From Streptococcus mitis (GTDB taxonomy: Bacteria > Bacillota > Bacilli > Lactobacillales > Streptococcaceae), in the NCBI RefSeq assembly GCF_009496285.1, contig NZ_WIJK01000001.1, positions 1 to 64,000 of the forward strand: 64,000 nt of DNA. Reading direction: 5' to 3'. The notes beneath the pieces are model-generated. The model was not told where the DNA came from. It saw only the letters and a list, made by a program, of their open reading frames with translations, and did no database searches. Of the stretch, positions 29,651-42,204 are shown piece by piece. The first letter of the stretch is position 1; each line of letters begins with the position of its first letter. The translations under genes and the position numbers were made by a program.

Positions 29651-30347
29651 GCTCCACCTCCTGGTCATTTTCATGGACATTGAAACAACGCCATGGCGAA
29701 TCTTGGTCACGAACAAGGTGGATATTGCGATCTGCGTAATCCTTGACTTCTTCAGGATCGTGAGTAATCATCAGAACAGCCTTGCCATGATGGTGAGCAC
29801 TATGGTGCATGAGCTCATAAAATTCATTCTTGGTACCTGCATCCATCCCAGTCGTTGGCTCATCCAAGATAAAGATATCTGGATCTGAAGCAAACATACG
29901 TGCAATAACCGCTCTTTGCTTTTGCCCACCAGAGAGAGAACCAATCCGTTTATCCCGATGTTCCCACATACCGACAGAGTTTAAACTGGCCTTGATATGT
30001 TCCTCATCATGGGCATTCAAACGACGGAACCAACCCTTTCTTGGATAGCGACCTGATTTGACAAACTCATAAACAGTACTAGGAAAGCCTGCATTAAAAC
30101 TGGCGATCTGCTGAGGAAGATAGGCGATTCTTAGCTTTTTCCCATGAATATTTATCTTTGAGATGGTTACTTTCCCAATTCTCGGTTGTAAAATACCTAG
30201 ACTAGCTTTGATAAGAGTAGTCTTTGCCGCTCCATTTTCTCCTGTCAGTGTGACAAATTCCCCACTATCAACACTGTAATTGATATGCTCAAGCACAGGT
30301 TCCTTGTCATAATAGAAGGACAAATCCTCTACTGTGATGTATCTCAT
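29643..30347 (-). CDS. adcC: zinc ABC transporter ATPase AdcC
   Basis: ATP-binding subunit, 234 residues. The Walker A sequence reads GENGAAKTT, with Ala in place of the usual second Gly (GxxGxGKT becomes GENGAAKT). The signature [13 protein letters not shown], Walker B IFILDEPT and switch His MITHDPEE are normal. The A-for-G substitution is conservative and may be a lineage feature. The start overlaps the adcR stop by 1 bp. Confidence 0.95.
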   Translation of the reverse strand: MRYITVEDLSFYYDKEPVLEHINYSVDSGEFVTLTGENGAAKTTLIKASLGILQPRIGKVTISKINIHGKKLRIAYLPQQIASFNAGFPSTVYEFVKSGRYPRKGWFRRLNAHDEEHIKASLNSVGMWEHRDKRIGSLSGGQKQRAVIARMFASDPDIFILDEPTTGMDAGTKNEFYELMHHSAHHHGKAVLMITHDPEEVKDYADRNIHLVRDQDSPWRCFNVHENDQEVEHA

Positions 30348-30787
30348 TACTTGATTTCTCCTACTAAAACAGTTAAAAACCGCTGGATAATTTTTTGTTC
30401 GTTTGGTGTGAACTGAGTGGCAACCTGCTCATAAGTCGAGAGGGTATGTTCATGATGATGGTGGTGTTCCTCAGCAATAGGTCGAGCCAAGTCTGTCAAT
30501 TGATAGAAGACAACGCGAGCATCCTTAGGATCCTTAGACGTTTCTAACATTCCCTCCTTAACCAGGGATTTGATAGCCTTGGTAACGGCAGCTTGACTAA
30601 CATTGAGACGACGCGCCAACTCAGAGTTGGTGAGCGAATCCTCTGATAAAAGCATGAGAATATGCTCCTGGGTATTGGTCAAGGCTACATCACTGGTACA
30701 ATGGCCAATCAAAATTTCATGCTGATTTTCCGCCTTGAGAATAATCTCATTTAAAAATTGATCGATATCTTTTGCCAACTGTCTCAT
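30347..30787 (-). CDS. adcR: zinc-responsive MarR-family repressor AdcR
   Basis: Repressor of zinc uptake genes, 146 residues, winged helix around 45-95. The zinc ligands known for pneumococcal AdcR are all present: Glu24, Cys30, His42, His108 and His112 (within EEHHHHHEH). It is first in adcRCBA. An AdcR box overlaps its promoter (30951-30962), so it is autoregulated. A BOX repeat lies in the leader between promoter and ATG. Confidence 0.97.
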   Translation of the reverse strand: MRQLAKDIDQFLNEIILKAENQHEILIGHCTSDVALTNTQEHILMLLSEDSLTNSELARRLNVSQAAVTKAIKSLVKEGMLETSKDPKDARVVFYQLTDLARPIAEEHHHHHEHTLSTYEQVATQFTPNEQKIIQRFLTVLVGEIK

Positions 30788-30834
30788 GATTTGCTCCTTT
30801 CTCAGAACGGAATTTCTATAAATACAAGGTTTTC

Positions 30835-30939
30835 ATACTCTTCAAAAATCAAATTCAAACCACGTCAGCTTCGTCTTGGCGTACTCAAGTACAGCCTGCG
30901 TCTCGCTTCCTAGTTTGCTCTTTGATTTTTATTGAGTAT
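30835..30939 (-). repeat. BOX element in the adcR leader
   Basis: Inverted relative to the copy at 18109-18214; it carries the CACGTCAGCTTCG boxC core and the TTCCTAGTTTGCTCTTTGATTTTTATTGAGTAT-type boxA end. It is transcribed as part of the adcR 5' leader. Confidence 0.88.
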
Positions 30940-30950
30940 CACACCATTCC

Positions 30951-30962
30951 TTTACTAGTTAA
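30951..30962. promoter_or_regulatory. AdcR operator
   Basis: TTTACTAGTTAA differs by one base from the AdcR consensus TTAACNRGTTAA and lies right after the -10 of the adc promoter. Confidence 0.82.
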
Positions 30963-30989
30963 GTATATCACATCCAAGCAAGGAGTCAA
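30962..30989 (-). promoter_or_regulatory. adcRCBA promoter
   Basis: Minus-strand -35 TTGACT (30984-30989), 16-bp spacer, extended -10 TGA TATACT (30962-30967). Confidence 0.8.
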
Positions 30990-31025
30990 GAAAAAAGATG
31001 AAAACACCTGAGATGTTTTCATCTT
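30990..31025 (-). terminator. terminator of the surface 5'-nucleotidase gene
   Basis: Minus-strand hairpin GATGAAAACA-TCTCAGG-TGTTTTCATC followed by a T run; it ends next to the adc promoter -35. Confidence 0.88.
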
Positions 31026-31031
31026 TTAGAA

Positions 31032-33065
31032 TTATTTTTCTTGTTTACGGCTAGTCCAGAGGGCTGTCGCTCCAAGAATCATACCAAGTAGCATCATGAA
31101 AATAGATTGCTCACTACCTGTATTTGGAAGTAATTTTTCTGATACGACTGTCTTGTTAGCAAACTTATCTGCAACCTTATAATCAACTTTTACAGTAGAC
31201 GGTTGTGTCGGTTGTGTTGCTTGGTCTTCTTCTGATTTAGCTGGGTCTTGCACTTTTCCTTCTTCAGGCAATGTAAATGTTTTTGAATCCACAGAAATCG
31301 TGCGTGAGTTTGGATTTACCTTTTCATACTGAGTCAAATCAGCTGTTTTAAGGTAATCTTCAAAGGCAGCATCCATTGAAGGGCCTTCTTCTCTGGCACC
31401 ACCAAGCATGGTATAACCATCACCACCTGCTGCAAGGAAGTCATTGGTTGCTAGGTAGTAGACTTTTTCCAAATCTAGTTTTTCATAGAGACCAGTCGTA
31501 CGATTCTTAACTTGAATAGCCAAGACACGTTTGCCTGCAGCTAGATTTGTATCGTAGTAGACCTTGGCTCCTGAAATCTGTAAGAATCCGCCACTTGGTT
31601 CTAGCAATGGTTGACCATTTTCATCTAGAACAGTTTTTCCTGCCTTATCAACCTGCAAGATAGATCCAAGTGATTTTTCAAACATATCCAGAACTTGCTG
31701 ACCAGTTACTTGAATTTGTGAGATTGTGTTCCCAAATGGTAGAACCGCAATGACATTTCCTTTTGTAATTGGCTTATCCTTGGCAATCGTTTCACGCAAG
31801 CCACCACCATTGGTCACAGCGATATCTGTTGGATGACTAAAGCCTGTTTGACCGTATTGATAGAGAGAATCTGCGACAACATTTCCAAGGTTGGTTTCAC
31901 GAACACGGACATTTTCACGGTCACCGTTCAATTCAACTGGGCTATTTGAAACAACTTCTACAGCATTTTCAGCATCATATTTTTCTTTGATTTCTTTGAC
32001 CATGGCTGCAATCTTTGGATTGGCTTCTAATTTCTTAGCATCTGCAGCAGGTACCTGGCTTGGATTTCCTAATAATTGACGAGATTTGTAAGTGATTTTA
32101 CCGACATTATGGAGATAGCTTCCTGTCTGGTTGTAGGTCACATTGTCACCATAGGTAGTAGATTCTACTGTATGAGAGTGACCATCAATCACTGTAACAC
32201 GCTTACCTTTCAACAAAGGATTTTTTGAAAGTGCTTCTGCAAGTGTTGAACCACGCCATTCTACAGGTGTTGTTGTATCAACTCCCAAGTGAGCGAGAAC
32301 AACATAGTGTTTGTAGTCTTTGCCTTCTGCCAAGGCTTTAGCTTGAATTTCTTCGATAACCTTGTTAACCTCTGCAATAGGCTCTGTAAAGGTTACGCCT
32401 TTAACATTTTTAGGGTGAGTCTTAGTAGCTGTTTCAGGTGTTGTCACACCGATGACGACAAACTCATCACCTGCAATATCCTTGTTCTTATCAACAATTG
32501 TTGCTGCTTCAAATAGACGAGCTCCATTTACATAAGTATTCGAGCTAAGCAGTGGAAAGTTCAAGATTTCTTTGTATTTTTTAGCTTCGTCAAGTCCAAA
32601 GTCAAACTCATGATTTCCTACAGCCATAGCATCGTAGCCCATCTCATTTAGGATTTTGGCACGTGCTTCACCCTTTGTAGAGTTTGAAATTGGCAGACCT
32701 TGGAAGGCATCCCCTGCATCCACCACTAGAGTCGTTTGATTGCCCTTTTCGCGCTCCTTCTCAATAACTGTCGCGAGCTTGGCATCTCCAATTACTCCTT
32801 TTTCTTCTACAATGCGACCATGCACGTCATTGGTATGCAAGATAACAGTATCTGCTTCTTCTTTTTGAGGTGCAACCTCTTCAGCTGGCGTTGCTGGACT
32901 TGTAACAACCTCAGGAGTCGCTGCTACTGCTGGTGCTTCTGCAGTGCTCACAACTTCTGTAACTTCTGAAGAACTAGTATTTTCTTCAGCATAGACCTGT
33001 CCAGCTAAAAAGGCTGGAGCTAATAGGGCTGTCGATAGGACAGGCAACAAGAAACGTTTATTCAT
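31032..33065 (-). CDS. LPxTG-anchored surface 5'-nucleotidase
   Basis: Cell-wall ecto-5'-nucleotidase of 677 residues. The signal peptide ends near VYAEE (about residue 26). A metallophosphoesterase domain carries ILHTNDVHGR, DAGDAFQG and GNHEFDFG (about 75-150), a nucleotide-binding C-terminal domain spans about 370-590, and the sorting signal is LLPNTGSE with helix and KQEK tail. Relatives (S. suis SntA, S. pyogenes S5nA, S. agalactiae NudP) turn AMP into adenosine, which dampens host immunity; that activity is inferred. I chose ATG 33065 with AAAGGGA upstream. It sits between adcR and dltD as a self-contained gene with its own terminator. Confidence 0.93.
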   Translation of the reverse strand: MNKRFLLPVLSTALLAPAFLAGQVYAEENTSSSEVTEVVSTAEAPAVAATPEVVTSPATPAEEVAPQKEEADTVILHTNDVHGRIVEEKGVIGDAKLATVIEKEREKGNQTTLVVDAGDAFQGLPISNSTKGEARAKILNEMGYDAMAVGNHEFDFGLDEAKKYKEILNFPLLSSNTYVNGARLFEAATIVDKNKDIAGDEFVVIGVTTPETATKTHPKNVKGVTFTEPIAEVNKVIEEIQAKALAEGKDYKHYVVLAHLGVDTTTPVEWRGSTLAEALSKNPLLKGKRVTVIDGHSHTVESTTYGDNVTYNQTGSYLHNVGKITYKSRQLLGNPSQVPAADAKKLEANPKIAAMVKEIKEKYDAENAVEVVSNSPVELNGDRENVRVRETNLGNVVADSLYQYGQTGFSHPTDIAVTNGGGLRETIAKDKPITKGNVIAVLPFGNTISQIQVTGQQVLDMFEKSLGSILQVDKAGKTVLDENGQPLLEPSGGFLQISGAKVYYDTNLAAGKRVLAIQVKNRTTGLYEKLDLEKVYYLATNDFLAAGGDGYTMLGGAREEGPSMDAAFEDYLKTADLTQYEKVNPNSRTISVDSKTFTLPEEGKVQDPAKSEEDQATQPTQPSTVKVDYKVADKFANKTVVSEKLLPNTGSEQSIFMMLLGMILGATALWTSRKQEK

Positions 33066-33164
33066 ATTGAAATCCCTTTCTCTTCTTTCTTTTACCATTA
33101 TACGCTATTTAGCATCATTTTAAAACTTTTAGCCTTTCTTAGGATAATCTATCCGACATTTCAT

Positions 33165-33193
33165 TAAAAAAGTTTGAACTAAAAGTTCAAACT
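33165..33193 (-). terminator. dlt operon terminator
   Basis: Minus-strand AGTTTGAACT-TTT-AGTTCAAACT followed by Ts, after dltD. Confidence 0.85.
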
Positions 33194-33204
33194 CCTCTTC
33201 TATA

Positions 33205-34708
<1,504 letters not shown>

Positions 34709-34718
34709 TTAATTCCTT

Positions 34719-35963
34719 TTATTTTTTTAACCATAAATCATTCAAAAATCCAGAAAAGATTAAGAATGAAACCATCACGACATGGAAGGTTATCACCATG
34801 CCAAGCAACTGAACCCAACGGTTCTCAGGCAAGGGAGGTCGCCCTGCTTTCTTACGTTCTTTATTGAGCGTTCTTTTCTTTCGAACCCAGGCATCATTAA
34901 TGACTAAGCCCACTCCATGAAAGAGTCCGTAGGCGATGTAAAACCAAGTTATCCCATGCCAGAACCCCATAAGGAGCATATTCAGGATATAGGCGACACT
35001 TGAGGTCACATTTCGATTCTTAAAAAGCTTCTTTCTCGTCATCACCATGACCATGCGCATAAAGACAAAGTCACGGAACCAGAAGGATAAACTCATGTGC
35101 CAACGATTCCAAAACTCTTTCAAATCTCTTGACAAGAAAGGTTTGTTGAAGTTGATCGGACTACGAATCCCCATCAGATTTGAAATAGCTAGAGCAAACA
35201 TGGAATAACCCGCAAAGTCAAAGAAGAGCTCCAGACCAAATGTGTACATGACTGCAACTACGTAGTAGTTAAAGAAGCCACCTGTTTGTAAAGCTAAATT
35301 CTTTAGCGGTGGCAATAAAATCTCGCCTAAAATATGAGCTAGGATAAATTTATATAGAAAACCCCACATGATATACCGAACGGACTCGGCTAGCATATCT
35401 AGCAACTCATCGCGCTCTGGTATCGTCTGATAATTTTCATTAAAACGTTTGAAACGATCAATAGGACCACTTGAAAATGTCGGCATAAAGAGAAGAAAAC
35501 GCAAATACTCCCACAGGTTCAAATCCTTAATGACTCCATCTCGAAGTTCGATGATGATTCCCACCGAACGAAAAGTCAGGTAAGAAATTCCCAAAAATCC
35601 AAGCAAAGATTGCGTTCCATTGATAGCAGGTTGCACCTTGACAAAGATAATCGGAAGGAGGGACAGAAAACTAACTAGGTAGAAGACCCACTTGCCATCC
35701 TTACTTTTTCGATAATGCTTGTAGAAAAGAACCAGTACCATTTGCCAAATTAGATAGATTCCTAAGGCAGCTATTTGATTAGTCTTGCCACCCGTCAACA
35801 TGGTAACGATAAAGAATAGACTAACCAGTATTTCATACCAGGCAAAACGTTTTTTGAAAAAAAGACCGATAAAGATGGGCAAGGTAGCAGTAATCACGTA
35901 CAAAAAGTACTGCGGATTCCCATACGGCTCAATATGAGGCAGCTGTTTCAGGAAATCCATCAT
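34719..35963 (-). CDS. dltB: D-alanyl transferase channel protein DltB (MBOAT family)
   Basis: Membrane-bound O-acyltransferase of 414 residues with about ten or more hydrophobic segments; the MBOAT His lies in the GFWHGITW segment. It moves D-alanine from DltC across the membrane. The start overlaps dltA by 4 bp (ATGA). Two adjacent ATGs (MMDFLK) are possible starts. Confidence 0.96.
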   Translation of the reverse strand: MMDFLKQLPHIEPYGNPQYFLYVITATLPIFIGLFFKKRFAWYEILVSLFFIVTMLTGGKTNQIAALGIYLIWQMVLVLFYKHYRKSKDGKWVFYLVSFLSLLPIIFVKVQPAINGTQSLLGFLGISYLTFRSVGIIIELRDGVIKDLNLWEYLRFLLFMPTFSSGPIDRFKRFNENYQTIPERDELLDMLAESVRYIMWGFLYKFILAHILGEILLPPLKNLALQTGGFFNYYVVAVMYTFGLELFFDFAGYSMFALAISNLMGIRSPINFNKPFLSRDLKEFWNRWHMSLSFWFRDFVFMRMVMVMTRKKLFKNRNVTSSVAYILNMLLMGFWHGITWFYIAYGLFHGVGLVINDAWVRKKRTLNKERKKAGRPPLPENRWVQLLGMVITFHVVMVSFLIFSGFLNDLWLKK

Positions 35964-37510
35964 CTATTATTCACCTCGTTAATCAATCCTTTGATATCAA
36001 TCTTGCCATTTGGAGTCAGTGGCAATTCCTCTCTATAAAGAAACTTAGATGGCATCATGTAAGACATCATAATATCTTCCAAGTCTTCCTTGATAGCTTT
36101 CGTGATATCAATTTCGCGCTCAAATTGTTCTTTGACGCCATCTTTTAAGATAACATAGGCCAAGAGGTTTTGAACCTTGTGGTCTTTGTTGTAACGTGGA
36201 ACTGCAACAGCGGATTCAACATACTGAGATTTATTCAAGTTTTGAGAAACATCTTCTAGCTCAATGCGGTAACCGTTAAACTTGATCTGGAAGTCCATCC
36301 GTCCACCATAGAGAAGGAGACCTTCATCTGTCATAGTTCCCACATCTCCCGTATGATAGGCTGGAAGACCTTCAAATTCGAAGAAGGCTTCAGCTGTTTT
36401 TTCAGGATTGTTCATGTAGCCTTTTGAAACAGCAGGTCCAGATACGATGATCTCCCCTTGTTCTCCATTTGGCAATTTGTTCCCTTCCTCATCAATGATA
36501 AAGGTTGGAGAATCTTCTTTGGTGTAGCCAATTGGAAGACGTTTCAAAGTTACTAACATCTCATCTGTAATAGCGACTGCTGACAAAGCAACTGTTGCTT
36601 CCGTTGGTCCATATGCATTAATGATGCGTGCATTTGGAAAACGCTTGCGCAATTTCTGAGCTGTTTTAACTGTCAACTCTTCCCCATCAAAGTAAAAATG
36701 AGTAATGCCTGGCATCTTTTCAGCATTGAAATCTTCAGACAACATGGCCATATCTGCAAAAGATGGTGTTGAAGTCCAGATAGCAATCGGAAGAGAAAAG
36801 ATGGTCGCAAAGAGTTGCTTAAAGTCTTGAGTAATGGCTGATGGGAGGGCAAAAAGTGTACCACCAAGTGCCAAGGTCGGTGCCCAGTACATGACAGACA
36901 GGTCAAAAGAATAAGGTGGCTGAGCCAGCATTTGTGGACGACTTGGCGTCGCAAATTCCTTATCCGTAATCATCCAGTTGGTAAAGCTGAGAAGGTTATT
37001 ATGCGAAATCTGCACCCCTTTTGGTTTCCCAGTTGTCCCTGAGGTAAAGATGATGTAGTAGTTATCATTCCCTTTGACCGGATGCGTCATCTCATAGCTT
37101 GCCCCTTGAGCAAAGGCTTCTTGAACCTGAGCTAGATTCATCATCGGTGTAGAAACCTGCTTCAATGGAAAGTCTGAGATAGCAATAATCAAACTTGGCT
37201 CTGCCACTTCTAAAATAGCCGAAACTCGCTCCAAGGCCGAATGACTGTCAATTGGAATGTAGGCATGACCTGACTTGGTCAAGGCTACAAAGGTAGCCAA
37301 CATCTCATACTCCTGACCACCAAAAACGACTACTGGAGATTTTTCAGGTAATCCTAGCTGATCAATGGTTGCAGCCAAACTATCTGAATCAGCCTTTAAA
37401 TCACCATAGGTACGTTCCTCACCAAGAACATTATAGACTGGAAAGGTAGGTTGAGTTTGGGCGAAATATTCAATCACTTCAATCATATCTTTTATCGGCT
37501 TATTAGACAC
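35960..37510 (-). CDS. dltA: D-alanine--D-alanyl carrier protein ligase DltA
   Basis: Adenylating enzyme of 516 residues that activates D-alanine with ATP and loads DltC. The AMP-binding P-loop is [11 protein letters not shown] (about 152-162), followed by NAYGPTEAT and the late YHTGDVG and PNGKIDIK (catalytic Lys). The start codon is GTG with AAAGGAGA about 9 nt upstream. Confidence 0.97.
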   Translation of the reverse strand: MSNKPIKDMIEVIEYFAQTQPTFPVYNVLGEERTYGDLKADSDSLAATIDQLGLPEKSPVVVFGGQEYEMLATFVALTKSGHAYIPIDSHSALERVSAILEVAEPSLIIAISDFPLKQVSTPMMNLAQVQEAFAQGASYEMTHPVKGNDNYYIIFTSGTTGKPKGVQISHNNLLSFTNWMITDKEFATPSRPQMLAQPPYSFDLSVMYWAPTLALGGTLFALPSAITQDFKQLFATIFSLPIAIWTSTPSFADMAMLSEDFNAEKMPGITHFYFDGEELTVKTAQKLRKRFPNARIINAYGPTEATVALSAVAITDEMLVTLKRLPIGYTKEDSPTFIIDEEGNKLPNGEQGEIIVSGPAVSKGYMNNPEKTAEAFFEFEGLPAYHTGDVGTMTDEGLLLYGGRMDFQIKFNGYRIELEDVSQNLNKSQYVESAVAVPRYNKDHKVQNLLAYVILKDGVKEQFEREIDITKAIKEDLEDIMMSYMMPSKFLYREELPLTPNGKIDIKGLINEVNNR

Positions 37511-37530
37511 GATGATTTTTCTCCTTTAAA

Positions 37531-37662
37531 CTAAAATTCATTGTAAATAAAGCTTCCCTGACTTTGTCCTAGGTAACTAAAAAAGTAAAGCAAACCCAGT
37601 AAAACAATAAAATACAGGACCGTTTGCCCTAAAAAAACATAAATTGGTTTCTTTTTATCCAT
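37531..37662 (-). CDS. dltX: DltX, small membrane protein of the dlt operon
   Basis: A 43-residue protein, too short for most ORF filters: starts MDKKKPIYVFLGQ, one transmembrane helix (about 8-29), ends GSFIYNEF. The C-terminal FIYNEF-type motif is conserved in DltX, which works with DltB/DltD in moving D-alanine to teichoic acid. It is first in the dlt operon, 20 bp before dltA. Confidence 0.92.
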   Translation of the reverse strand: MDKKKPIYVFLGQTVLYFIVLLGLLYFFSYLGQSQGSFIYNEF

Positions 37663-37731
37663 AATTAACTTCTTTTTGTAAATTTTCAATAATTTTATGC
37701 AAATATACAATTACTATTTTTTCTTGTTCCC

Positions 37732-37761
37732 ATTTTACCACTTTATTCCCTCTATTTTCAA
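37732..37761 (-). promoter_or_regulatory. dlt operon promoter
   Basis: Minus-strand -35 TTGAAA (37756-37761), 18-bp spacer, extended -10 TGG TAAAAT (37732-37737). Upstream, a plus-strand TTTAAG (37798-37803) might be a half-site for CiaR, which controls dlt in pneumococcus; the second half is poor. Confidence 0.6.
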
Positions 37762-37831
37762 CTGTTTACCATAACTTAAAAGTTCGTTTTAGGTTATTTT
37801 AAGACAAGTTAAAATATTAATGTTTTGCCCT

Positions 37832-37873
37832 CAAAAAACAACAAAGTTTGAGAAGCCAATCTCAAACTTTGTT
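37832..37873 (-). terminator. glp operon terminator
   Basis: Perfect 14-bp stem AACAAAGTTTGAGA / TCTCAAACTTTGTT followed on the minus strand by GTTTTTT. Confidence 0.9.
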
Positions 37874-37891
37874 ACAAATAGCTCTTTTATC

Positions 37892-38596
37892 TTAGAAAAG
37901 TGAGAATACAAGCACGGCCAAGGCTGCACCGATAACAGGTCCCACAACTGGAATCCAGGCATAAGACCAGTCTCCATCTCCCTTATTTGGAATTGGCAAG
38001 ATGCTGTGCATGATACGAGGGCCAAGATCACGAGCTGGGTTCAAGGCATAACCTGTTGTCCCACCTAGTGATAGACCGATACCGACAATCAAAGTTCCCA
38101 CTGCAAAGGTTCCGATACCAGGCTGAAGGTCATAAAGCCCCAAAGCAAAGATTGTCAACACCAAAACAAAGGTTCCAAGGATTTCACTGATCAAGTTAGA
38201 AACTGTATCCTTGATGGCTGGACCAGTACTGAAGGTTGCCAGGATATTGCCTGCATTTTCTTCTGCATCATAATGTGGTTTGAATTGCAACCAAACCAAA
38301 ATCTGACCGAGCATAGCTCCTGCAAACTGAGCTAGGATGTAAGGGAAAACGGATGCCCAAGGCAGGCCACCTTTTAAGGCCACACCAATGGTCACAGCTG
38401 GGTTTAAATGAGCTGGACTGAGCTTGCCAGACACAAAGGCTGCGACAGCAACGGCAATCCCCCAACCCATAGTGATGACAATCCATCCTGAATTGTTACT
38501 CTTAGTTTTGGGAAGAACTACACCTGCAACAACACCATTTCCTAGAAGAATCAGGATTAAAGTTCCCAAAAATTCTCCAAATAATTCTTTCATCAT
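37892..38596 (-). CDS. glpF: glycerol uptake facilitator (aquaporin family)
   Basis: Channel of 234 residues with six helices and the two aquaporin NPA boxes (HLNPAVT and ALNPARD; the Asp after the second marks a glycerol channel). It lets glycerol in for GlpK. It is last in glpKOF. Confidence 0.95.
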   Translation of the reverse strand: MMKELFGEFLGTLILILLGNGVVAGVVLPKTKSNNSGWIVITMGWGIAVAVAAFVSGKLSPAHLNPAVTIGVALKGGLPWASVFPYILAQFAGAMLGQILVWLQFKPHYDAEENAGNILATFSTGPAIKDTVSNLISEILGTFVLVLTIFALGLYDLQPGIGTFAVGTLIVGIGLSLGGTTGYALNPARDLGPRIMHSILPIPNKGDGDWSYAWIPVVGPVIGAALAVLVFSLF

Positions 38597-38666
38597 ATCT
38601 TTGTCTCCATTTAAAAGAAGGAGAGAGAAAGCAAGGAACGCTTGTCTCCCTCTCTTCTAGTTTTTC

Positions 38667-40493
38667 TTAATTTTTTAATGCTGCCAAGTCATTTTGAGCA
38701 AGAGCTGCTTCGACATCAACACGGTAAGTTGTTTTCTCTTCTTCTGTCCAGTCATAGAATCGTCCCATTTCATCCAAAACTGGCTCAACGATGCTATCCA
38801 AGCTATCACGCATAAAGAGCATATGGTTGGTACGACGAAGAAGGAAGTCAACTGGGCTAAGAGCCAACTCATTGCGCATTGCATAGTGAAGGGACAAGGT
38901 GTCTGCCAAACTGAGTCCTGGAGCTTGTTCCAAGCTGTGAGCAAGGGCAAAGACCTTTGGTGCATTTGAACCGTAAAGATTTGCCAGATAATGTGCTTCC
39001 TTGCTATCCAAACCACGTGATACTCCAAGTTGCGCAAAGGCTTCGATTTCTGAATCTACATTTGCTGGATTCAATTCTCCACCTGAAACAGGATAAGTCT
39101 TAGAGTTGATGAGTTTAAAGCTGCGGTCAAACTCTGCTTTCAAAATCTCAACTACGCGCTCCATAGCCCCTTCAGCCATCTTACGGTAGTCTGTGATTTT
39201 ACCACCAGCAAGGGTCAAAAGGCCATTGTCATCACGATCCAAGCTCGAACCACGAGAAACTGCAGATGGATCCAAATATTTCTCAGATGTGCTGCTTTCA
39301 AGCTTGCTGACAGCAGATTCAACATCTTCACGCGTTTTTTCTTTCGATAGATAAGCTTCGACAGTCGCAATCAAGTTGTTAAAGCTTTCGTCGCTAATAG
39401 TGCCGTTATTTCCTCCATTGTAGTCAGAAGCGCTATTTCCTGCAATCAATGGACGAAGACCTGCCCAGCTGCTTTCGATATCATCAATGGTGATGTTAGC
39501 TTCTGGGAAGCGATTGTTGACAATGCCAAGCAGATAATCCACATCTTCTTGAGTCACTTTTGGATGCTCTAAATCACCTGTGTAGTCTGTATCTGTTGTA
39601 CCGAAGTAGGTCTTGTTTTCACGTGGAAGTACAAAGACCATACGACCGTCACCCAAACCTGTGTCAAAGTAAACTGGCTGTGAAACCTTGATCTTACTTG
39701 AATCCACTACTAGGTGAACTCCCTTAGTTGGACGCATTTGTGAGAATTGGGTTCCCTTATTAGACAAATTACGTACCTTGTCGCTCCAAGGACCTGTTGT
39801 GTTGATAACCAGACGAGCCTTGATTTCAAAGACTTGGTCTGTCAACAAATCACGAGCTACGACACCTGTAATCTTGCCACTTTCGTCGAAGAGGAAGCCT
39901 TCTGCCTTCACGTGGTTGGCAATAAGGGCACCGTCTTGGTTGGCACGTTTAATGTTTTCAATCACTAGACGCGCATCGTTGTTACGGAAGTCAAGGTAAA
40001 CCCCACCTCCTACCAAGCCTTCTTTCTTCAAGTTTGGCTGGCGTTCCAAGACTTCTTCCTTGCTCAAGACCTTGTTTGCAGCTGGTGTGTTGTTAACTCC
40101 TGCCAAAAGGTCATACAAGTCCATAGCTACTTTAAGACGGAAGAGGCTAAAGGTCGCTCCATCTTCATCGTAAACTGGCAAGAGCATTGGGTCCGGTTTT
40201 GGAATGTGTGGTGCGATTTGTTGAACCACTGCACGTTCAGAAACCGTATCTGATACAACTTCTACGTCGAATTGTTTGAGGTAACGCAAACCTCCGTGAA
40301 CCAATTTTGTTGAACGGCTAGATGTTCCTTCTGCAAAGTCTTGCATTTCAATCAAACCAGTCTCAAGACCGCTAGCTGCAGCCTGCAAGGCTACACCAGC
40401 CCCTGTGATTCCTCCACCGATAATCAAGAGGTCCAGGGTACGTTCCTGCATTTTTTTAATTGATAATTCACGTGTTTTCTTTGAAAATTCCAT
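38667..40493 (-). CDS. glpO: alpha-glycerophosphate oxidase GlpO
   Basis: FAD enzyme of 608 residues that oxidises glycerol-3-phosphate to dihydroxyacetone phosphate and passes electrons to O2, making H2O2. The N-terminal dinucleotide fold is IIGGGITGAGVALQAA (about 24-39). Streptococcal GlpO differs from respiratory GlpD by an insert around residue 350-400, and the length fits GlpO. It lies between glpK and glpF. Confidence 0.96.
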   Translation of the reverse strand: MEFSKKTRELSIKKMQERTLDLLIIGGGITGAGVALQAAASGLETGLIEMQDFAEGTSSRSTKLVHGGLRYLKQFDVEVVSDTVSERAVVQQIAPHIPKPDPMLLPVYDEDGATFSLFRLKVAMDLYDLLAGVNNTPAANKVLSKEEVLERQPNLKKEGLVGGGVYLDFRNNDARLVIENIKRANQDGALIANHVKAEGFLFDESGKITGVVARDLLTDQVFEIKARLVINTTGPWSDKVRNLSNKGTQFSQMRPTKGVHLVVDSSKIKVSQPVYFDTGLGDGRMVFVLPRENKTYFGTTDTDYTGDLEHPKVTQEDVDYLLGIVNNRFPEANITIDDIESSWAGLRPLIAGNSASDYNGGNNGTISDESFNNLIATVEAYLSKEKTREDVESAVSKLESSTSEKYLDPSAVSRGSSLDRDDNGLLTLAGGKITDYRKMAEGAMERVVEILKAEFDRSFKLINSKTYPVSGGELNPANVDSEIEAFAQLGVSRGLDSKEAHYLANLYGSNAPKVFALAHSLEQAPGLSLADTLSLHYAMRNELALSPVDFLLRRTNHMLFMRDSLDSIVEPVLDEMGRFYDWTEEEKTTYRVDVEAALAQNDLAALKN

Positions 40494-40534
40494 ATTTACA
40501 CACTTTCTAACTGAGTCGCTTTATTCTTCCAGTA

Positions 40535-42121
<1,587 letters not shown>

Positions 42122-42176
42122 TTATCAAGTTTTTTAAAATTTTAAAAAAAATTGATAAGATTGTGAGAATTTCACA

Positions 42177-42204
42177 AAAAAGACCTGGATTCCCAAGCCT
42201 TTTA
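42177..42204 (-). terminator. terminator of the Mga-type regulator gene
   Basis: Minus-strand AAAGGCTTGG/CCAGGTCTTT stem (10 pairs with wobbles) followed by Ts, starting at the stop codon. Confidence 0.65.

Noticed and set aside
37798..37814. Full CiaR site (TTTAAG-N5-TTTAAG) for dlt
   Set aside because: The first half is exact but the second (TTAAAA) has two mismatches and the site is far from the promoter, so it was only mentioned, not annotated.
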